Shown here one piece after another: positions 1-6,493 of a stretch of 15,106 bases of DNA. The position numbers and the translations under genes are program-made. Within the stretch, counting starts at the first letter, position 1. Every line of letters begins with the position of its first letter. The notes under the pieces were generated by a model. The model was not told where the DNA came from. It did not search any database and saw only the letters and a program-made list of their open reading frames with translations. Location of the stretch: positions 1-15,106 of the forward strand of contig JACZKF010000309.1 in assembly GCA_014860175.1 (NCBI GenBank), given 5' to 3'. The DNA is from Desulfuromonadales bacterium. Its GTDB lineage: Bacteria > Desulfobacterota > Desulfuromonadia > Desulfuromonadales > JACZKF01.

Positions 1-150
1 GAAGGGATCGAGATGGTCATGCCCGGCGACAACATCGCCATGACGGTGAATCTGATCACCCCGATCGCCATGGACAAGGAGCTGCGTTTCGCCATCCGCG
101 AAGGCGGCCGTACTGTCGGCGCCGGCGTCGTCAGCGACATCATCGAGTAA
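1..150 (+). CDS. tuf: Elongation factor Tu, C-terminal end (partial)
   Basis: The window opens in frame inside this gene. The 49 visible residues are the last beta-barrel domain of EF-Tu, with the family-typical segments MVMPGDN, PIAMDKELRFAIREGG and RTVGAGVV, then a TAA stop. EF-Tu is the cytoplasmic GTPase that brings aminoacyl-tRNA to the ribosomal A site; the visible part belongs to domain 3, which contacts tRNA and EF-Ts. The 5' end and the GTPase domain lie outside the window. Only 22 nt separate its stop from rpsJ and no terminator is seen, so tuf and the S10 block are probably co-transcribed. The usual str-operon order rpsL-rpsG-fusA-tuf would be expected upstream, but this cannot be seen. 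Confidence 0.97.
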   Translation, partial: EGIEMVMPGDNIAMTVNLITPIAMDKELRFAIREGGRTVGAGVVSDIIE

Positions 151-172
151 TCACCGCAGAGGGATTAGGCAT

Positions 173-481
173 ATGCCCAGCCAGAAAATCAGGATCCGTC
201 TTAAAGCGTACGATCACAAGCTGCTCGACCTCTCGGTGAACGAGATTGTCGACACCGCCAAGCGTACCGGTGCCCGGGTGGCCGGACCGATTCCGCTGCC
301 GACGATCATCAACCGTTACACCGTGCTGCGCGGCCCTCATGTTGACAAAAAGAGCCGTGAGCAGTTCGAGATGCGCACCCACAAGCGCCTGCTAGACATC
401 GTCGAGCCGACCCAGCAAACGGTCGATGCTCTGATGAAGCTCGACCTCTCCGCCGGGGTGGATGTCGAGATCAAGCTGTAA
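173..481 (+). CDS. rpsJ: 30S ribosomal protein S10
   Basis: This 102-residue protein is the normal length for S10, a component of the 30S head that in E. coli also joins NusB in transcription antitermination. Recognisable segments are the N-terminal IRIRLKAYDH, the loop GPIPLPT, and RGPHVDKKSREQFE and LDIVEPTQQTVDALMKLDL toward the end. The ATG at 173 is preceded by AGAGGGA at 158-164, about 8 nt away. It is the first gene of the S10 block and follows tuf by 22 nt. That gap is too short for the long structured leader through which L4 controls this operon in E. coli. Confidence 0.99.
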   Translation: MPSQKIRIRLKAYDHKLLDLSVNEIVDTAKRTGARVAGPIPLPTIINRYTVLRGPHVDKKSREQFEMRTHKRLLDIVEPTQQTVDALMKLDLSAGVDVEIKL

Positions 482-512
482 GGGTTACATCTTTACGACA
501 CGAGGAAGTGCA

Positions 513-1148
513 ATGATAAAGGGAATTCTGGGCAAGAAGATGGGCATGACCCAAATCTTCGCTATCGACGGGAGGCGAATCCCGGTAACGGTGGTGGAGG
601 CTGGCCCCTGCGTGGTCCTGCAGAAGAAAACGGTGGCCACCGACGGCTATAATGCCATTCAGATCGGTTTCGGCAGCCGCAAGGCGCACCGGGTCAACAA
701 GCCTGAGATGGGGCACTTCCGCAAAGCCGGCCTGGGGGCGTTTGCCCACCTGCGCGAACTGCGGGCTGACAATGTCGACGAGTACAACGTCGGCGACGAG
801 ATCGTCTGCAGCGTCTTTGCCGCTGGTGACATCGTCGATGTGACCGCTACCAGCAAGGGGAAAGGTTTCCAGGGGGTGATCAAGCGCTATCACTTTTCCG
901 GTGGCCGTGCCACCCATGGCTCCATGTTCCACCGGTCGCCCGGCTCCATTGGCGGCAGCGCCTGGCCTTCCCGGGTTTTCAAAGGGAAAAAAATGGCCGG
1001 GCAGATGGGGAACGAGCGGGTGACCACCCAGAATCTGCAGATCGTTGATGTGCGTCCGGAAGAGAACCTGATTCTGGTCAAGGGGGCCGTCCCCGGTCCG
1101 AAGAACGGCCTGGTGGTGATCCGCCGGGCGGTGAAAGCCAAGAAGTAG
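513..1148 (+). CDS. rplC: 50S ribosomal protein L3
   Basis: L3 is an early-assembly 50S protein whose long loop reaches toward the peptidyl transferase centre. The start is taken at ATG 513, giving 211 residues that begin MIKGILGKKMGMTQIF, as in other L3 proteins. GAGGAAG at 502-508 lies just upstream. An in-frame upstream ATG at 462 would add 17 unrelated residues and overlap rpsJ, so it is rejected. Conserved core segments are TSKGKGFQGVIKR, ATHGS, RSPGSIGG, FKGKKMAGQMGNERVT and LVKGAVPGP. The position matching the glutamine methylated by PrmB in E. coli L3 (GQNQTPGK) reads GGSAWPSR here, so that modification is not expected. Confidence 0.98.
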   Translation: MIKGILGKKMGMTQIFAIDGRRIPVTVVEAGPCVVLQKKTVATDGYNAIQIGFGSRKAHRVNKPEMGHFRKAGLGAFAHLRELRADNVDEYNVGDEIVCSVFAAGDIVDVTATSKGKGFQGVIKRYHFSGGRATHGSMFHRSPGSIGGSAWPSRVFKGKKMAGQMGNERVTTQNLQIVDVRPEENLILVKGAVPGPKNGLVVIRRAVKAKK

Positions 1149-1171
1149 CCTAAGATTGGGGAGAGCAGACC

Positions 1172-1795
1172 ATGGCCAAGATCGCAGTTTACGATAGCAA
1201 CAGGCAGCAGGTTTCCGAGAGGGACCTGGCCGATGACATTTTCAACACCGATGTCAAGGGATACCTGATTCACGACATGGTGCGTTACCAGCTGGCCGCT
1301 CGCCGGCAAGGGACCGCCGACACCAAAACCCGTGGTCAGGTCGCCGGCGGGGGGCGCAAGCCCTACAAACAGAAGGGGACCGGCAACGCTCGCCAAGGGA
1401 GCACCCGGGCACCGCATTTCGTCGGGGGCGGCACCGTTTTCGGTCCGCATCCTCGGGACTACAGTTTCAAGCTCAACCGCAAAGTCAAGAAAGCGGCATT
1501 GCGCTGCGCGCTGTCGGCCCGCTTCAAGGAAGAGAAGTTGACGGTAGTCAACGTCCTCAACCTGGAGCAGATCAGCACCAAGGCTTTCACCGAGTTTCTG
1601 CGGCGCTTTGAACTCGGCGGCGCCCTGGTGGTGATTGACGGCCACAACCCGCAGGTCGAACTGTCGGCCCGCAATCTGCCCAACGTCAAGGTCCTGCGCG
1701 CTGACGGGGTTAACGTCTACGACGTCATGAAATACCCCAACCTGCTGCTGACCGAAGGGGCCGTCTCTGAGTTGGAAGGAGCCTTAGCGCAATGA
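1172..1795 (+). CDS. rplD: 50S ribosomal protein L4
   Basis: The 207-residue product matches L4 (about 200-210 aa), which binds 23S rRNA and lines the exit tunnel with L22. The extended tunnel loop is recognisable by TKTRGQVAGGGRKPYKQKGT and GNARQGSTRAPHFVGGG, followed by VFGPHPRDY. The C-terminal half carries the globular fold (TKAFTEFLRRF, VIDGHN, DVMKYPNLLLTEGAV). The ATG at 1172 is preceded by GGGGAGAG at 1158-1165. Its TGA stop overlaps the rplW start as ATGA, so the two are probably translationally coupled. In E. coli L4 also represses its own operon, but the leader it needs has no room here. Confidence 0.99.
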   Translation: MAKIAVYDSNRQQVSERDLADDIFNTDVKGYLIHDMVRYQLAARRQGTADTKTRGQVAGGGRKPYKQKGTGNARQGSTRAPHFVGGGTVFGPHPRDYSFKLNRKVKKAALRCALSARFKEEKLTVVNVLNLEQISTKAFTEFLRRFELGGALVVIDGHNPQVELSARNLPNVKVLRADGVNVYDVMKYPNLLLTEGAVSELEGALAQ

Positions 1796-2082
1796 AACCT
1801 CTGCACCAGATCATCCGCAAACCGCTGATCACCGAGAAGACCAGCAGCCTGCAAAAAGAGGCTGGCCAGGTGGTGGCTTTCGAGGTTGGCCGTGAAGCCA
1901 ACAAAATCGAGATCAAGCAGGCGGTGGAGAAGGCTTTTAATGTCAAGGTCACCAACGTCAACACTGCGTTGGTGGGCGGCAAGGTTAAGCGGGTCGGCCG
2001 TCAGTCCGGCAAACGTTCCAACTGGAAGAAGGCCTACGTGACCCTGGCCGAGGGAAGCAACATCGACTTCTTCGGCGTTTAA
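1792..2082 (+). CDS. rplW: 50S ribosomal protein L23
   Basis: The 96-residue product is normal length for L23, the exit-tunnel rim protein that docks trigger factor and SRP. The start of the protein carries the family signature IIRKPLITEKTSSL, followed by VAFEVGREANKIEIKQAVE and FNVKVTNVNT; the C-terminal RNA-binding arm is rich in Lys and Arg (KVKRVGRQSGKRSNWKKAYVTL). The ATG at 1792 overlaps the rplD stop by 4 nt (ATGA). A GGAAGGAG segment near 1775-1782 inside the rplD end can serve as its ribosome binding site. Confidence 0.99.
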   Translation: MKPLHQIIRKPLITEKTSSLQKEAGQVVAFEVGREANKIEIKQAVEKAFNVKVTNVNTALVGGKVKRVGRQSGKRSNWKKAYVTLAEGSNIDFFGV

Positions 2083-2115
2083 CCGAGTGTCATCACGCAT
2101 TACGGAGTGACCATA

Positions 2116-2943
2116 ATGGCGATCAAAAAATACAAACCTACCTCGCCGGGCCGCCGTCAAATGACCGGCTACACCTTTGAGGAGATTACTACCGACCAGC
2201 CGGAAAAATCGCTGGTTGCCCCTCTTAAGCGTAGCGGTGGTCGTAACAGCTACGGGCGGATCACCAAGCGGCATACCGGTGGGGGGCACAAGCGCAAGTA
2301 CCGGCTGATCGACTTTCGCCGGGAGAAAAAAGAAATTCCGGCCCGCGTCGCGACCATTGAATACGATCCGAATCGTTCGGCCCGCATCGCCCTGCTCAAC
2401 TACGCCGATGGGGAGAAGCGTTACATCCTGGCGCCGGTCGGTCTGAACGTGGGTGACACCGTGGTCGCCAGCGAAGGGGCCGACATCAAGCCTGGCAATG
2501 CCATGTCGATCCGCTCCATCCCGTTGGGTACCTGGGTGCACAATGTGGAGATGAAGGTTGGCAAGGGGGGGCAGCTCGCCCGCAGTGCCGGTACTTATGC
2601 AGCGATCGCCGCCAAGGAAGGGAAATACGCCCAGTTGCGCCTTCCCTCTGGTGAAGTTCGGCTGGTTCTGCAGGGGTGCTGTGCTACTATCGGGCAGGTG
2701 GGCAATCCGGAGCACGAAAATATCAAGATCGGAAAAGCCGGCCGCAACCGCTGGCTCGGCAAACGTCCCCAGTCCCGAGGGGTGGCGATGAACCCGGTCG
2801 ATCATCCGCACGGCGGTGGTGAAGGGAAGAGCTCTGGTGGCCGGCATCCGGTGACTCCTTGGGGGGTCCCGACCAAAGGTTACAAGACTCGTTCCAACAA
2901 GCGCACCGACCGCTTTATCGTCCGGCGCAAAGACAAGAAATAG
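2116..2943 (+). CDS. rplB: 50S ribosomal protein L2
   Basis: L2 is the most conserved 50S protein; it joins the subunits and supports the peptidyl transferase centre. The start is ATG 2116, giving 275 residues beginning MAIKKYKPTSPGRR. The in-frame GTG at 2107 is rejected because it lies inside the Shine-Dalgarno GGAGTGA (2104-2110) and adds three residues the family lacks. Seen in order are GGRNSYGRIT, RHTGGGHKRKYR, IEYDPNRSARIAL, LPSGEVR and NPVDHPHGGGEGK. The HPH element falls at residues 230-232, with H230 equivalent to the histidine known as H229 in E. coli. Residue 189 is Cys where E. coli has Arg, but this position varies in the family. Two TAG stops follow in tandem (2941-2946). Confidence 0.99.
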   Translation: MAIKKYKPTSPGRRQMTGYTFEEITTDQPEKSLVAPLKRSGGRNSYGRITKRHTGGGHKRKYRLIDFRREKKEIPARVATIEYDPNRSARIALLNYADGEKRYILAPVGLNVGDTVVASEGADIKPGNAMSIRSIPLGTWVHNVEMKVGKGGQLARSAGTYAAIAAKEGKYAQLRLPSGEVRLVLQGCCATIGQVGNPEHENIKIGKAGRNRWLGKRPQSRGVAMNPVDHPHGGGEGKSSGGRHPVTPWGVPTKGYKTRSNKRTDRFIVRRKDKK

Positions 2944-2972
2944 TAGAATTCGTTTAAATAGAGGAGACGGCA

Positions 2973-3257
2973 GTGGCGAGATCGATTAAAAAAGGGCCGT
3001 ACGTCCAGGAAAGTCTGCTTCGTAAGGTCGACTTGGAGGGCGGGACTACCAGCAAAAAGGTGATCAAGACCTGGTCCCGGCGTTCCACTATTATCCCCGA
3101 ATTCGTCGGGCACACTTTTGCCGTCCATAACGGTAAAAAGTTTATCCCGGTTTTCGTGACGGAGAACATGGTGGGACACAAGCTCGGCGAGTTCGCTCCG
3201 ACCCGTACCTACTTCGGGCATGGTGCCGACAAGAAGAGCAAGCTGAAGAAGAAATAG
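2973..3257 (+). CDS. rpsS: 30S ribosomal protein S19
   Basis: S19 is a 30S head protein that pairs with S13 near the A-site tRNA. The 94-residue product is full length and starts at GTG 2973, giving MARSIKKGPYV, the standard S19 N-terminus. GAGGAG at 2961-2966 sits 6 nt upstream. Conserved features are IKTWSRRSTIIPEFVGHTF, HNGKKFIPVFV, NMVGHKLGEFAPTRT and FGHGADKK, with the usual lysine-rich end. It lies between rplB and rplV, as in nearly all bacteria. The GTG start is one of ten non-ATG starts in this window. Confidence 0.99.
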   Translation: MARSIKKGPYVQESLLRKVDLEGGTTSKKVIKTWSRRSTIIPEFVGHTFAVHNGKKFIPVFVTENMVGHKLGEFAPTRTYFGHGADKKSKLKKK

Positions 3258-3281
3258 CATTCCGTCAAGGAGTTTTTGTTC

Positions 3282-3617
3282 ATGGAAGCGAGAGCCAAGC
3301 TGAGTTACGTGCGCCTTTCCCCCCAGAAGACCCGCCTGGTGGTCGACTTGGTGCGCGGCAAAAAGGTACAGGAGGCGATGAATATTCTTAAATTCTCGCC
3401 CCAGAAGGCCGCGGCCGTGGTTTCCAAGCTGGTGCGCTCAGCGGTGGCCAATGCCGAACAAAAGGGGGTCGCGGATGTCGACCGGTTGTATGTGAAAACC
3501 ATCACCGTCGATCAGGGGCCGGTCTTGCGGCGGTTTTTGCCGCGGGCGCAAGGGCGAGCCACCAAAATTCGCAAACCGACCAGTCATATCCTCGTCGTTC
3601 TCGACGAGAAATTATAA
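3282..3617 (+). CDS. rplV: 50S ribosomal protein L22
   Basis: L22 binds all 23S rRNA domains and its beta-hairpin lines the nascent-chain tunnel beside L4, at the site of macrolide resistance changes. The start is ATG 3282, giving 111 residues beginning MEARAKLSYVRLSPQKTR. An in-frame TTG at 3276 is rejected because it is only 3 nt from the AAGGAG at 3267-3272, while the ATG is 9 nt away. Residues 15-60 hold the helical core (VVDLVRGKKVQEAM, SKLVRSAVANAEQ). Residues 76-103 form the tunnel hairpin (VDQGPVLRRFLPRAQGRA, then KIRKPTSHI). I see no insertion or deletion in the hairpin tip. Confidence 0.98.
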   Translation: MEARAKLSYVRLSPQKTRLVVDLVRGKKVQEAMNILKFSPQKAAAVVSKLVRSAVANAEQKGVADVDRLYVKTITVDQGPVLRRFLPRAQGRATKIRKPTSHILVVLDEKL

Positions 3618-3623
3618 CTCAGG

Positions 3624-3633
3624 GGAGGTGATC
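3624..3633 (+). promoter_or_regulatory. Extended Shine-Dalgarno of rpsC
   Basis: GGAGGTGATC is complementary to 10 nt of the usual bacterial 16S rRNA 3' end. The GGAGG core is 7 nt from the TTG start at 3636. It supports that start despite the weak codon. The host's own 16S sequence is not in the window. Confidence 0.85.
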
Positions 3634-3635
3634 GT

Positions 3636-4271
3636 TTGGGCCAGAAAGTTCATCCTATCGGGTTTCGTCTCGGGATTATCAAAACCTGGGATTCCAAGTG
3701 GTTTGCTGGGAGTGACTATGCCAAGTTGCTTCACGAAGATATCAAACTTCGCAACTACTTGAAAAAAAGGTTATATCACGCCGGGATTTCCAAAATCGAG
3801 CTGGAGCGTGCCGCCAACAAGGCGAAGATCAACATTTACGCCGCTCGTCCGGGGATCATTATCGGCAAAAAAGGTTCCGAGGTGGAGGCCCTGAAGAAAG
3901 AGCTGGCCAAACTCACCGACAAGGAAGTCTTCATCAACATCCAGGAAGTGCGCAAGCCGGAAATTGACGCCCAGTTGGTGGCGGAAAATGTGGCTCTGCA
4001 GCTGGAGCGACGGGTTGCTTTCCGCCGGGCGATGAAGAAGGCTGTCAGCATGTCCCTTAAATTCGGGGCCCAGGGGATCAAGATCACCTGTGCCGGCCGA
4101 CTGGGCGGGGCTGAAATGAGCCGGACCGAATGGTATCGTGAAGGGCGCGTTCCTTTGCATACCTTGAGGGCCGATATCGATTACGGATTTGCCGAAGCGA
4201 AGACCACCTATGGCATCATTGGTGTCAAGGTGCTGATCTTCAAGGGCGAGATTCTCGCCCGGGAACAATAG
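3636..4271 (+). CDS. rpsC: 30S ribosomal protein S3
   Basis: S3 binds 16S rRNA in the 30S head and forms part of the mRNA entry channel with S4 and S5. The 211-residue product begins MGQKVHPIGFRLG, the standard N-terminus, from a TTG at 3636. No ATG alternative fits. The type II KH domain carries its GxxG loop as GKKG at residues 77-80 within ARPGIIIGKKGSEVE. The C-terminal domain shows GAQGIKITCAGRLGGAEMSR, REGRVPLHTLRADIDYG and TTYGIIGVKV. Upstream lies an unusually long Shine-Dalgarno match (3624-3633), probably offsetting the weak TTG. The protein ends soon after the core, without the long acidic or basic tail some S3 proteins have. Confidence 0.99.
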   Translation: MGQKVHPIGFRLGIIKTWDSKWFAGSDYAKLLHEDIKLRNYLKKRLYHAGISKIELERAANKAKINIYAARPGIIIGKKGSEVEALKKELAKLTDKEVFINIQEVRKPEIDAQLVAENVALQLERRVAFRRAMKKAVSMSLKFGAQGIKITCAGRLGGAEMSRTEWYREGRVPLHTLRADIDYGFAEAKTTYGIIGVKVLIFKGEILAREQ

Positions 4272-4289
4272 GGAGCGGAGCACACTGCC

Positions 4290-4709
4290 ATGTTGATGCC
4301 CAAGAAGGTTAAACATAGAAAGACATTCAAGGGGCGCATGACCGGCGCCGCCAGCCGTGGGACCGAACTGAACTTCGGTGACTTTGGGCTGCAGGCCACC
4401 GAATGCGGCTGGCTTTCCTCTCGACAGATTGAAGCGGCACGTCGGGCCATGACCCGCTACGTCAAACGTGGCGGCAAGATCTGGATCCGCGTCTTCCCGG
4501 ACAAACCGTTGACCCGTAAACCGGCCGAAACCCGTATGGGGAGCGGCAAGGGGTCTCCGGACAGCTGGGTGGCGGTAATCCGCCCGGGGATGATCCTTTA
4601 CGAAATGCAAGGGGTGGAAGAGAGCGTGGCCCGCGAGGCGCTGCGGCTCGCGGCCCACAAACTGTCGGTAACGACGAAATTTGTGATCAGAGAGGAGGTC
4701 GGCCAATGA
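4290..4709 (+). CDS. rplP: 50S ribosomal protein L16
   Basis: L16 helps position A- and P-site tRNAs on the 50S subunit. The 139-residue product begins MLMPKKVKHRK, matching the MLMPKR type of L16 start, so ATG 4290 is preferred to ATG 4296. GGAGCGGAG at 4272-4280 is upstream. Conserved features are FGLQATECGWLSSRQIEAAR, GGKIWIRVFPDKP, RMGSGKGSPDSWVAVI and EALRLAAHKL. Arg82 matches the arginine hydroxylated by YcfD in E. coli; whether this host has that enzyme is unknown. The gene ends in an ATGA overlap with rpmC, implying translational coupling. Confidence 0.99.
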   Translation: MLMPKKVKHRKTFKGRMTGAASRGTELNFGDFGLQATECGWLSSRQIEAARRAMTRYVKRGGKIWIRVFPDKPLTRKPAETRMGSGKGSPDSWVAVIRPGMILYEMQGVEESVAREALRLAAHKLSVTTKFVIREEVGQ

Positions 4710-4891
4710 AAACCAAAGAATTCCAAGACCTCAGTGTCTCCGATTTGCAAAAAAAAGCCGATGAGCTCCACCAGGAGCTGTTTAACTTAAGATTCCAGCT
4801 GCATACCGGCCACCTGGAAAACACGGCGCGGATCCCCAAGATCCGAAAAGACATTGCCCGGGTTAAAACCATGCTGCAGGCCAAGCAGTGA
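4706..4891 (+). CDS. rpmC: 50S ribosomal protein L29
   Basis: This 61-residue protein has the helical-hairpin character of L29, a small protein at the tunnel exit next to L23. The family pattern is clear: KEFQDLSVSDLQKKADELHQ, then ELFNLRFQLHTGHLENTARI, with IRKDIARVKTML closing the second helix. The ATG at 4706 overlaps the rplP stop by 4 nt, and AGAGGAGG at 4690-4697 inside rplP supplies the ribosome binding site. Two stops follow in tandem (TGA TAA, 4889-4894). An A8 run at 4749-4756 reads Gln-Lys-Lys and is in frame with an intact protein, so I see no sign of frameshifting. Confidence 0.98.
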   Translation: MKTKEFQDLSVSDLQKKADELHQELFNLRFQLHTGHLENTARIPKIRKDIARVKTMLQAKQ

Positions 4892-4913
4892 TAAGGTGGA
4901 AGGTGAGGACGCT

Positions 4914-5180
4914 ATGAATAAGGTACGAGGAAATCGGAAAACCCGGGTTGGGGTCGTTGTCAGCGACAAGATGGACAAGACCGTGGTGGTCAAGGTCGAT
5001 CAACTGGTCAAGCACCCTGTTTATGAAAAATATATCCGGCGTCGCGTAACCTGCAAAGCGCATGACGAGAACAATGTCTGTGGCGTGGGTGACAAGGTGC
5101 TGATCGTCGAGACTCGACCGCTGTCCCGGGACAAGTGCTGGCGGGTGCGTGAAATCCTCGAGAAGAATGTCGCTGTCTAG
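4914..5180 (+). CDS. rpsQ: 30S ribosomal protein S17
   Basis: S17 is an OB-fold protein that binds 16S rRNA early in 30S assembly. The start is ATG 4914, giving 88 residues beginning MNKVRGNRKTRVG; GTGAGGA at 4903-4909 is well placed. The longer frame opening at 4854 would overlap rpmC and add 20 residues foreign to the family. The core reads VVVSDKMDKTVVVKVD, KHPVYEKYIRR, KAHDENN, GDKVLIVETRPLS and WRVREILE, which is standard S17. It has three cysteines scattered through the barrel, not in a metal-binding spacing. It closes the S10 block, 12 nt before rplN. Confidence 0.98.
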   Translation: MNKVRGNRKTRVGVVVSDKMDKTVVVKVDQLVKHPVYEKYIRRRVTCKAHDENNVCGVGDKVLIVETRPLSRDKCWRVREILEKNVAV

Positions 5181-5192
5181 GAGATACCGGTC

Positions 5193-5561
5193 ATGATTCA
5201 AATGCAGACCACGCTTGATGTCGCGGACAACTCCGGAGCCCGGAGACTTTGCTGCATCAAGGTACTTGGCGGCTCCAAACGGAAATATGCCGGCCTCGGG
5301 GATATCATCATCTGTTCGGTCAAGGAGGCTTTGCCTAATTCCAAGGTGAAGAAAGGTGACGTCGTACGCGCCGTCATCGTTCGCACCGCTAAGGAAGTCC
5401 CCCGGCCCGACGGATCCTGTATCCGTTTTGACAAAAACTCCGCAGTGGTGATCAACCAGGCGGGAGAGCCGATCGGGACCCGTATCTTCGGCCCTGTGGC
5501 GCGCGAGTTGCGGGCCCGGAAATTCATGAAGATCGTTTCCTTGGCGCCGGAAGTCATCTAA
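5193..5561 (+). CDS. rplN: 50S ribosomal protein L14
   Basis: L14 is a beta-barrel 50S protein at the subunit interface and the docking site of the silencing factor RsfS. The 122-residue product is exactly the usual length. It begins MIQMQTTLDVADNSGARR and continues with IKVLGGSKRKYAGLGDII, VKKGDVVRAVIVRT, RFDKNSAVVIN and GTRIFGPVARELR, all family hallmarks. The ATG at 5193 follows AGGAG at 5179-5183 by 9 nt. It opens the spc block. The stop region is unusual: TAA TAA TAG in one frame at 5559-5567. Confidence 0.99.
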   Translation: MIQMQTTLDVADNSGARRLCCIKVLGGSKRKYAGLGDIIICSVKEALPNSKVKKGDVVRAVIVRTAKEVPRPDGSCIRFDKNSAVVINQAGEPIGTRIFGPVARELRARKFMKIVSLAPEVI

Positions 5562-5586
5562 TAATAGATTCGGGAGAAAGCGAGCC

Positions 5587-5916
5587 ATGGCGGCTATTAA
5601 GCTTCATGTGAAAAAAAACGACATGGTGATGGTCATTGCCGGGAAAGAAAAGGGAAAGAGCGGAAAAATCATCCGCACTCTCCCCGATAAAGGGCGCATC
5701 GTGGTTGAAAGTCTCAACATCGTCAAGCGTCATTCCCGTCCCACCCGGGCCAACGCCCAGGGGGGCATCATCGAAAAAGAGGCGCCCATGGCCGTCTCCA
5801 ATGTCATGTTGGTCTGCTCGGCCTGTAATCAGCCGACCCGAACCGGCATACGCGTACTGGAAGATGGCAGCAAGGCGCGTTTCTGTAAAAAGTGCAACGA
5901 GATCGTTGACAAGTGA
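5587..5916 (+). CDS. rplX: 50S ribosomal protein L24, with a C-terminal Cys4 zinc-ribbon-like motif
   Basis: L24 starts 50S assembly by binding the 5' part of 23S rRNA. Residues 6-40 hold the KOW motif (LHVKKNDMVMVIAGKEKGKS, with GKIIRTLP following), then NIVKRHSRPT and GGIIEKEAPM. The 109-residue protein ends with two CxxC pairs, Cys77/Cys80 (CSAC) and Cys100/Cys103 (CKKC), the spacing of a zinc ribbon. Similar pairs occur in some other bacterial L24 proteins; E. coli L24 lacks them. Zinc binding is inferred. ATG 5587 follows GGGAGAAAG at 5572-5580. An A8C run at 5611-5619 reads Lys-Lys-Asn in frame. Confidence 0.98.
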   Translation: MAAIKLHVKKNDMVMVIAGKEKGKSGKIIRTLPDKGRIVVESLNIVKRHSRPTRANAQGGIIEKEAPMAVSNVMLVCSACNQPTRTGIRVLEDGSKARFCKKCNEIVDK

Positions 5917-5922
5917 GGGAGG
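5915..5922 (+). promoter_or_regulatory. Shine-Dalgarno that fixes the rplE start
   Basis: GAGGGAGG begins in the rplX stop region and lies 5 nt before GTG 5928. It overlaps the alternative GTG 5913-5915, which argues against that upstream start. Confidence 0.75.
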
Positions 5923-5927
5923 TTTCC

Positions 5928-6470
5928 GTGGCCAGATTGAAGGAATTTTACCAGGCCGAGGTCGTTCCGCAGCTCATGAAGGACCTGCAGCTGAAGAACG
6001 TGATGGAAGTCCCCCGGGTTGAGAAGGTCGTGGTCAATATGGGGCTGGGCGAAGCCATTCAGAACATCAAAGTTCTCGAATCGGCTGTCGATGAGCTCGG
6101 GCGGATTACCGGCCAGAAAGCCGTGATCACCAAGGCCAAGCATTCCATTGCCGCTTTTAAACTTCGGGAAGGAATGCCGATTGGCACCATGGTGACTTTG
6201 CGCCGTGACAAAGCATACGAGTTTCTCGATCGCTTGATCAATGTGTCATTGCCGCGGGTGCGCGACTTTAAAGGCGTCTCTCCCAAGGGGTTTGACGGCA
6301 GGGGCAACTACACTCTCGGAATTCGTGAGCAACTGATCTTTCCGGAAATCGACCTGGAAAAGATCGAAAAAATCAAGGGAATGAACGTGACTATCGTCAC
6401 GTCGGCCCGGACGGACGAAGAAGGGCGCGCACTGCTTACCGGCTTGGGCATGCCCTTCCGGAAGCAATAG
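5928..6470 (+). CDS. rplE: 50S ribosomal protein L5
   Basis: L5 binds 5S rRNA with L18 and contacts P-site tRNA. The start is GTG 5928, giving 180 residues beginning MARLKEFYQ, as expected. An upstream in-frame GTG at 5913 is rejected because it overlaps the Shine-Dalgarno GAGGGAGG (5915-5922) and adds five unrelated residues. Conserved segments are VPRVEKVVVNMGLGEA, ITGQKAVITKAKHSIAAFKL, REGMPIGTMVTLR, VSLPRVRDFKGVS, NYTLGIREQLIFPEI and GMNVTIVTSA. In E. coli the rplX-rplE junction carries an S8-binding hairpin that controls the spc operon. Only 11 nt separate the genes here and I could not recognise such a structure. Confidence 0.98.
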   Translation: MARLKEFYQAEVVPQLMKDLQLKNVMEVPRVEKVVVNMGLGEAIQNIKVLESAVDELGRITGQKAVITKAKHSIAAFKLREGMPIGTMVTLRRDKAYEFLDRLINVSLPRVRDFKGVSPKGFDGRGNYTLGIREQLIFPEIDLEKIEKIKGMNVTIVTSARTDEEGRALLTGLGMPFRKQ

Positions 6471-6493
6471 GCGAGCGGAAGCGGAGGAATATC

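Noticed and set aside
342..347. TTGACA, a perfect -35 hexamer, inside rpsJ
   Set aside because: No -10-like hexamer appears at 16-18 nt spacing, and the bases encode the conserved S10 residues around HVDKK.
1537..1552. Perfect 6-bp inverted repeat GTTGAC-GGTA-GTCAAC inside rplD
   Set aside because: It encodes conserved-looking L4 sequence, has no T run or linked regulatory site, and a repeat this short is expected by chance in 15 kb.
2680..2682. Cys189 in L2 where E. coli has Arg in the CRAT segment
   Set aside because: The codon TGT is one base from CGT, which first suggested an error. However, this position varies among bacteria (Thermus has Tyr), so a natural substitution is as likely.
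1717..2847. A long open frame on the minus strand (376 codons) opposite rplW and rplB
   Set aside because: It lies antisense to two unmistakable ribosomal genes, has no recognisable protein motif or ribosome binding site, and such antisense frames are common opposite GC-rich, codon-biased genes. The same holds for the 311-codon minus frame at 3771-4706 and the 309-codon one at 9214-10143.
5611..5619. A8C run in rplX that resembles a slippery A AAA AAC site for -1 frameshifting
   Set aside because: The zero frame encodes a complete normal L24. The -1 frame stops at 5688 after about two dozen codons, and no downstream structure is evident. The runs in rpmC (4749-4756) and rpsC (3762-3768) were rejected likewise.
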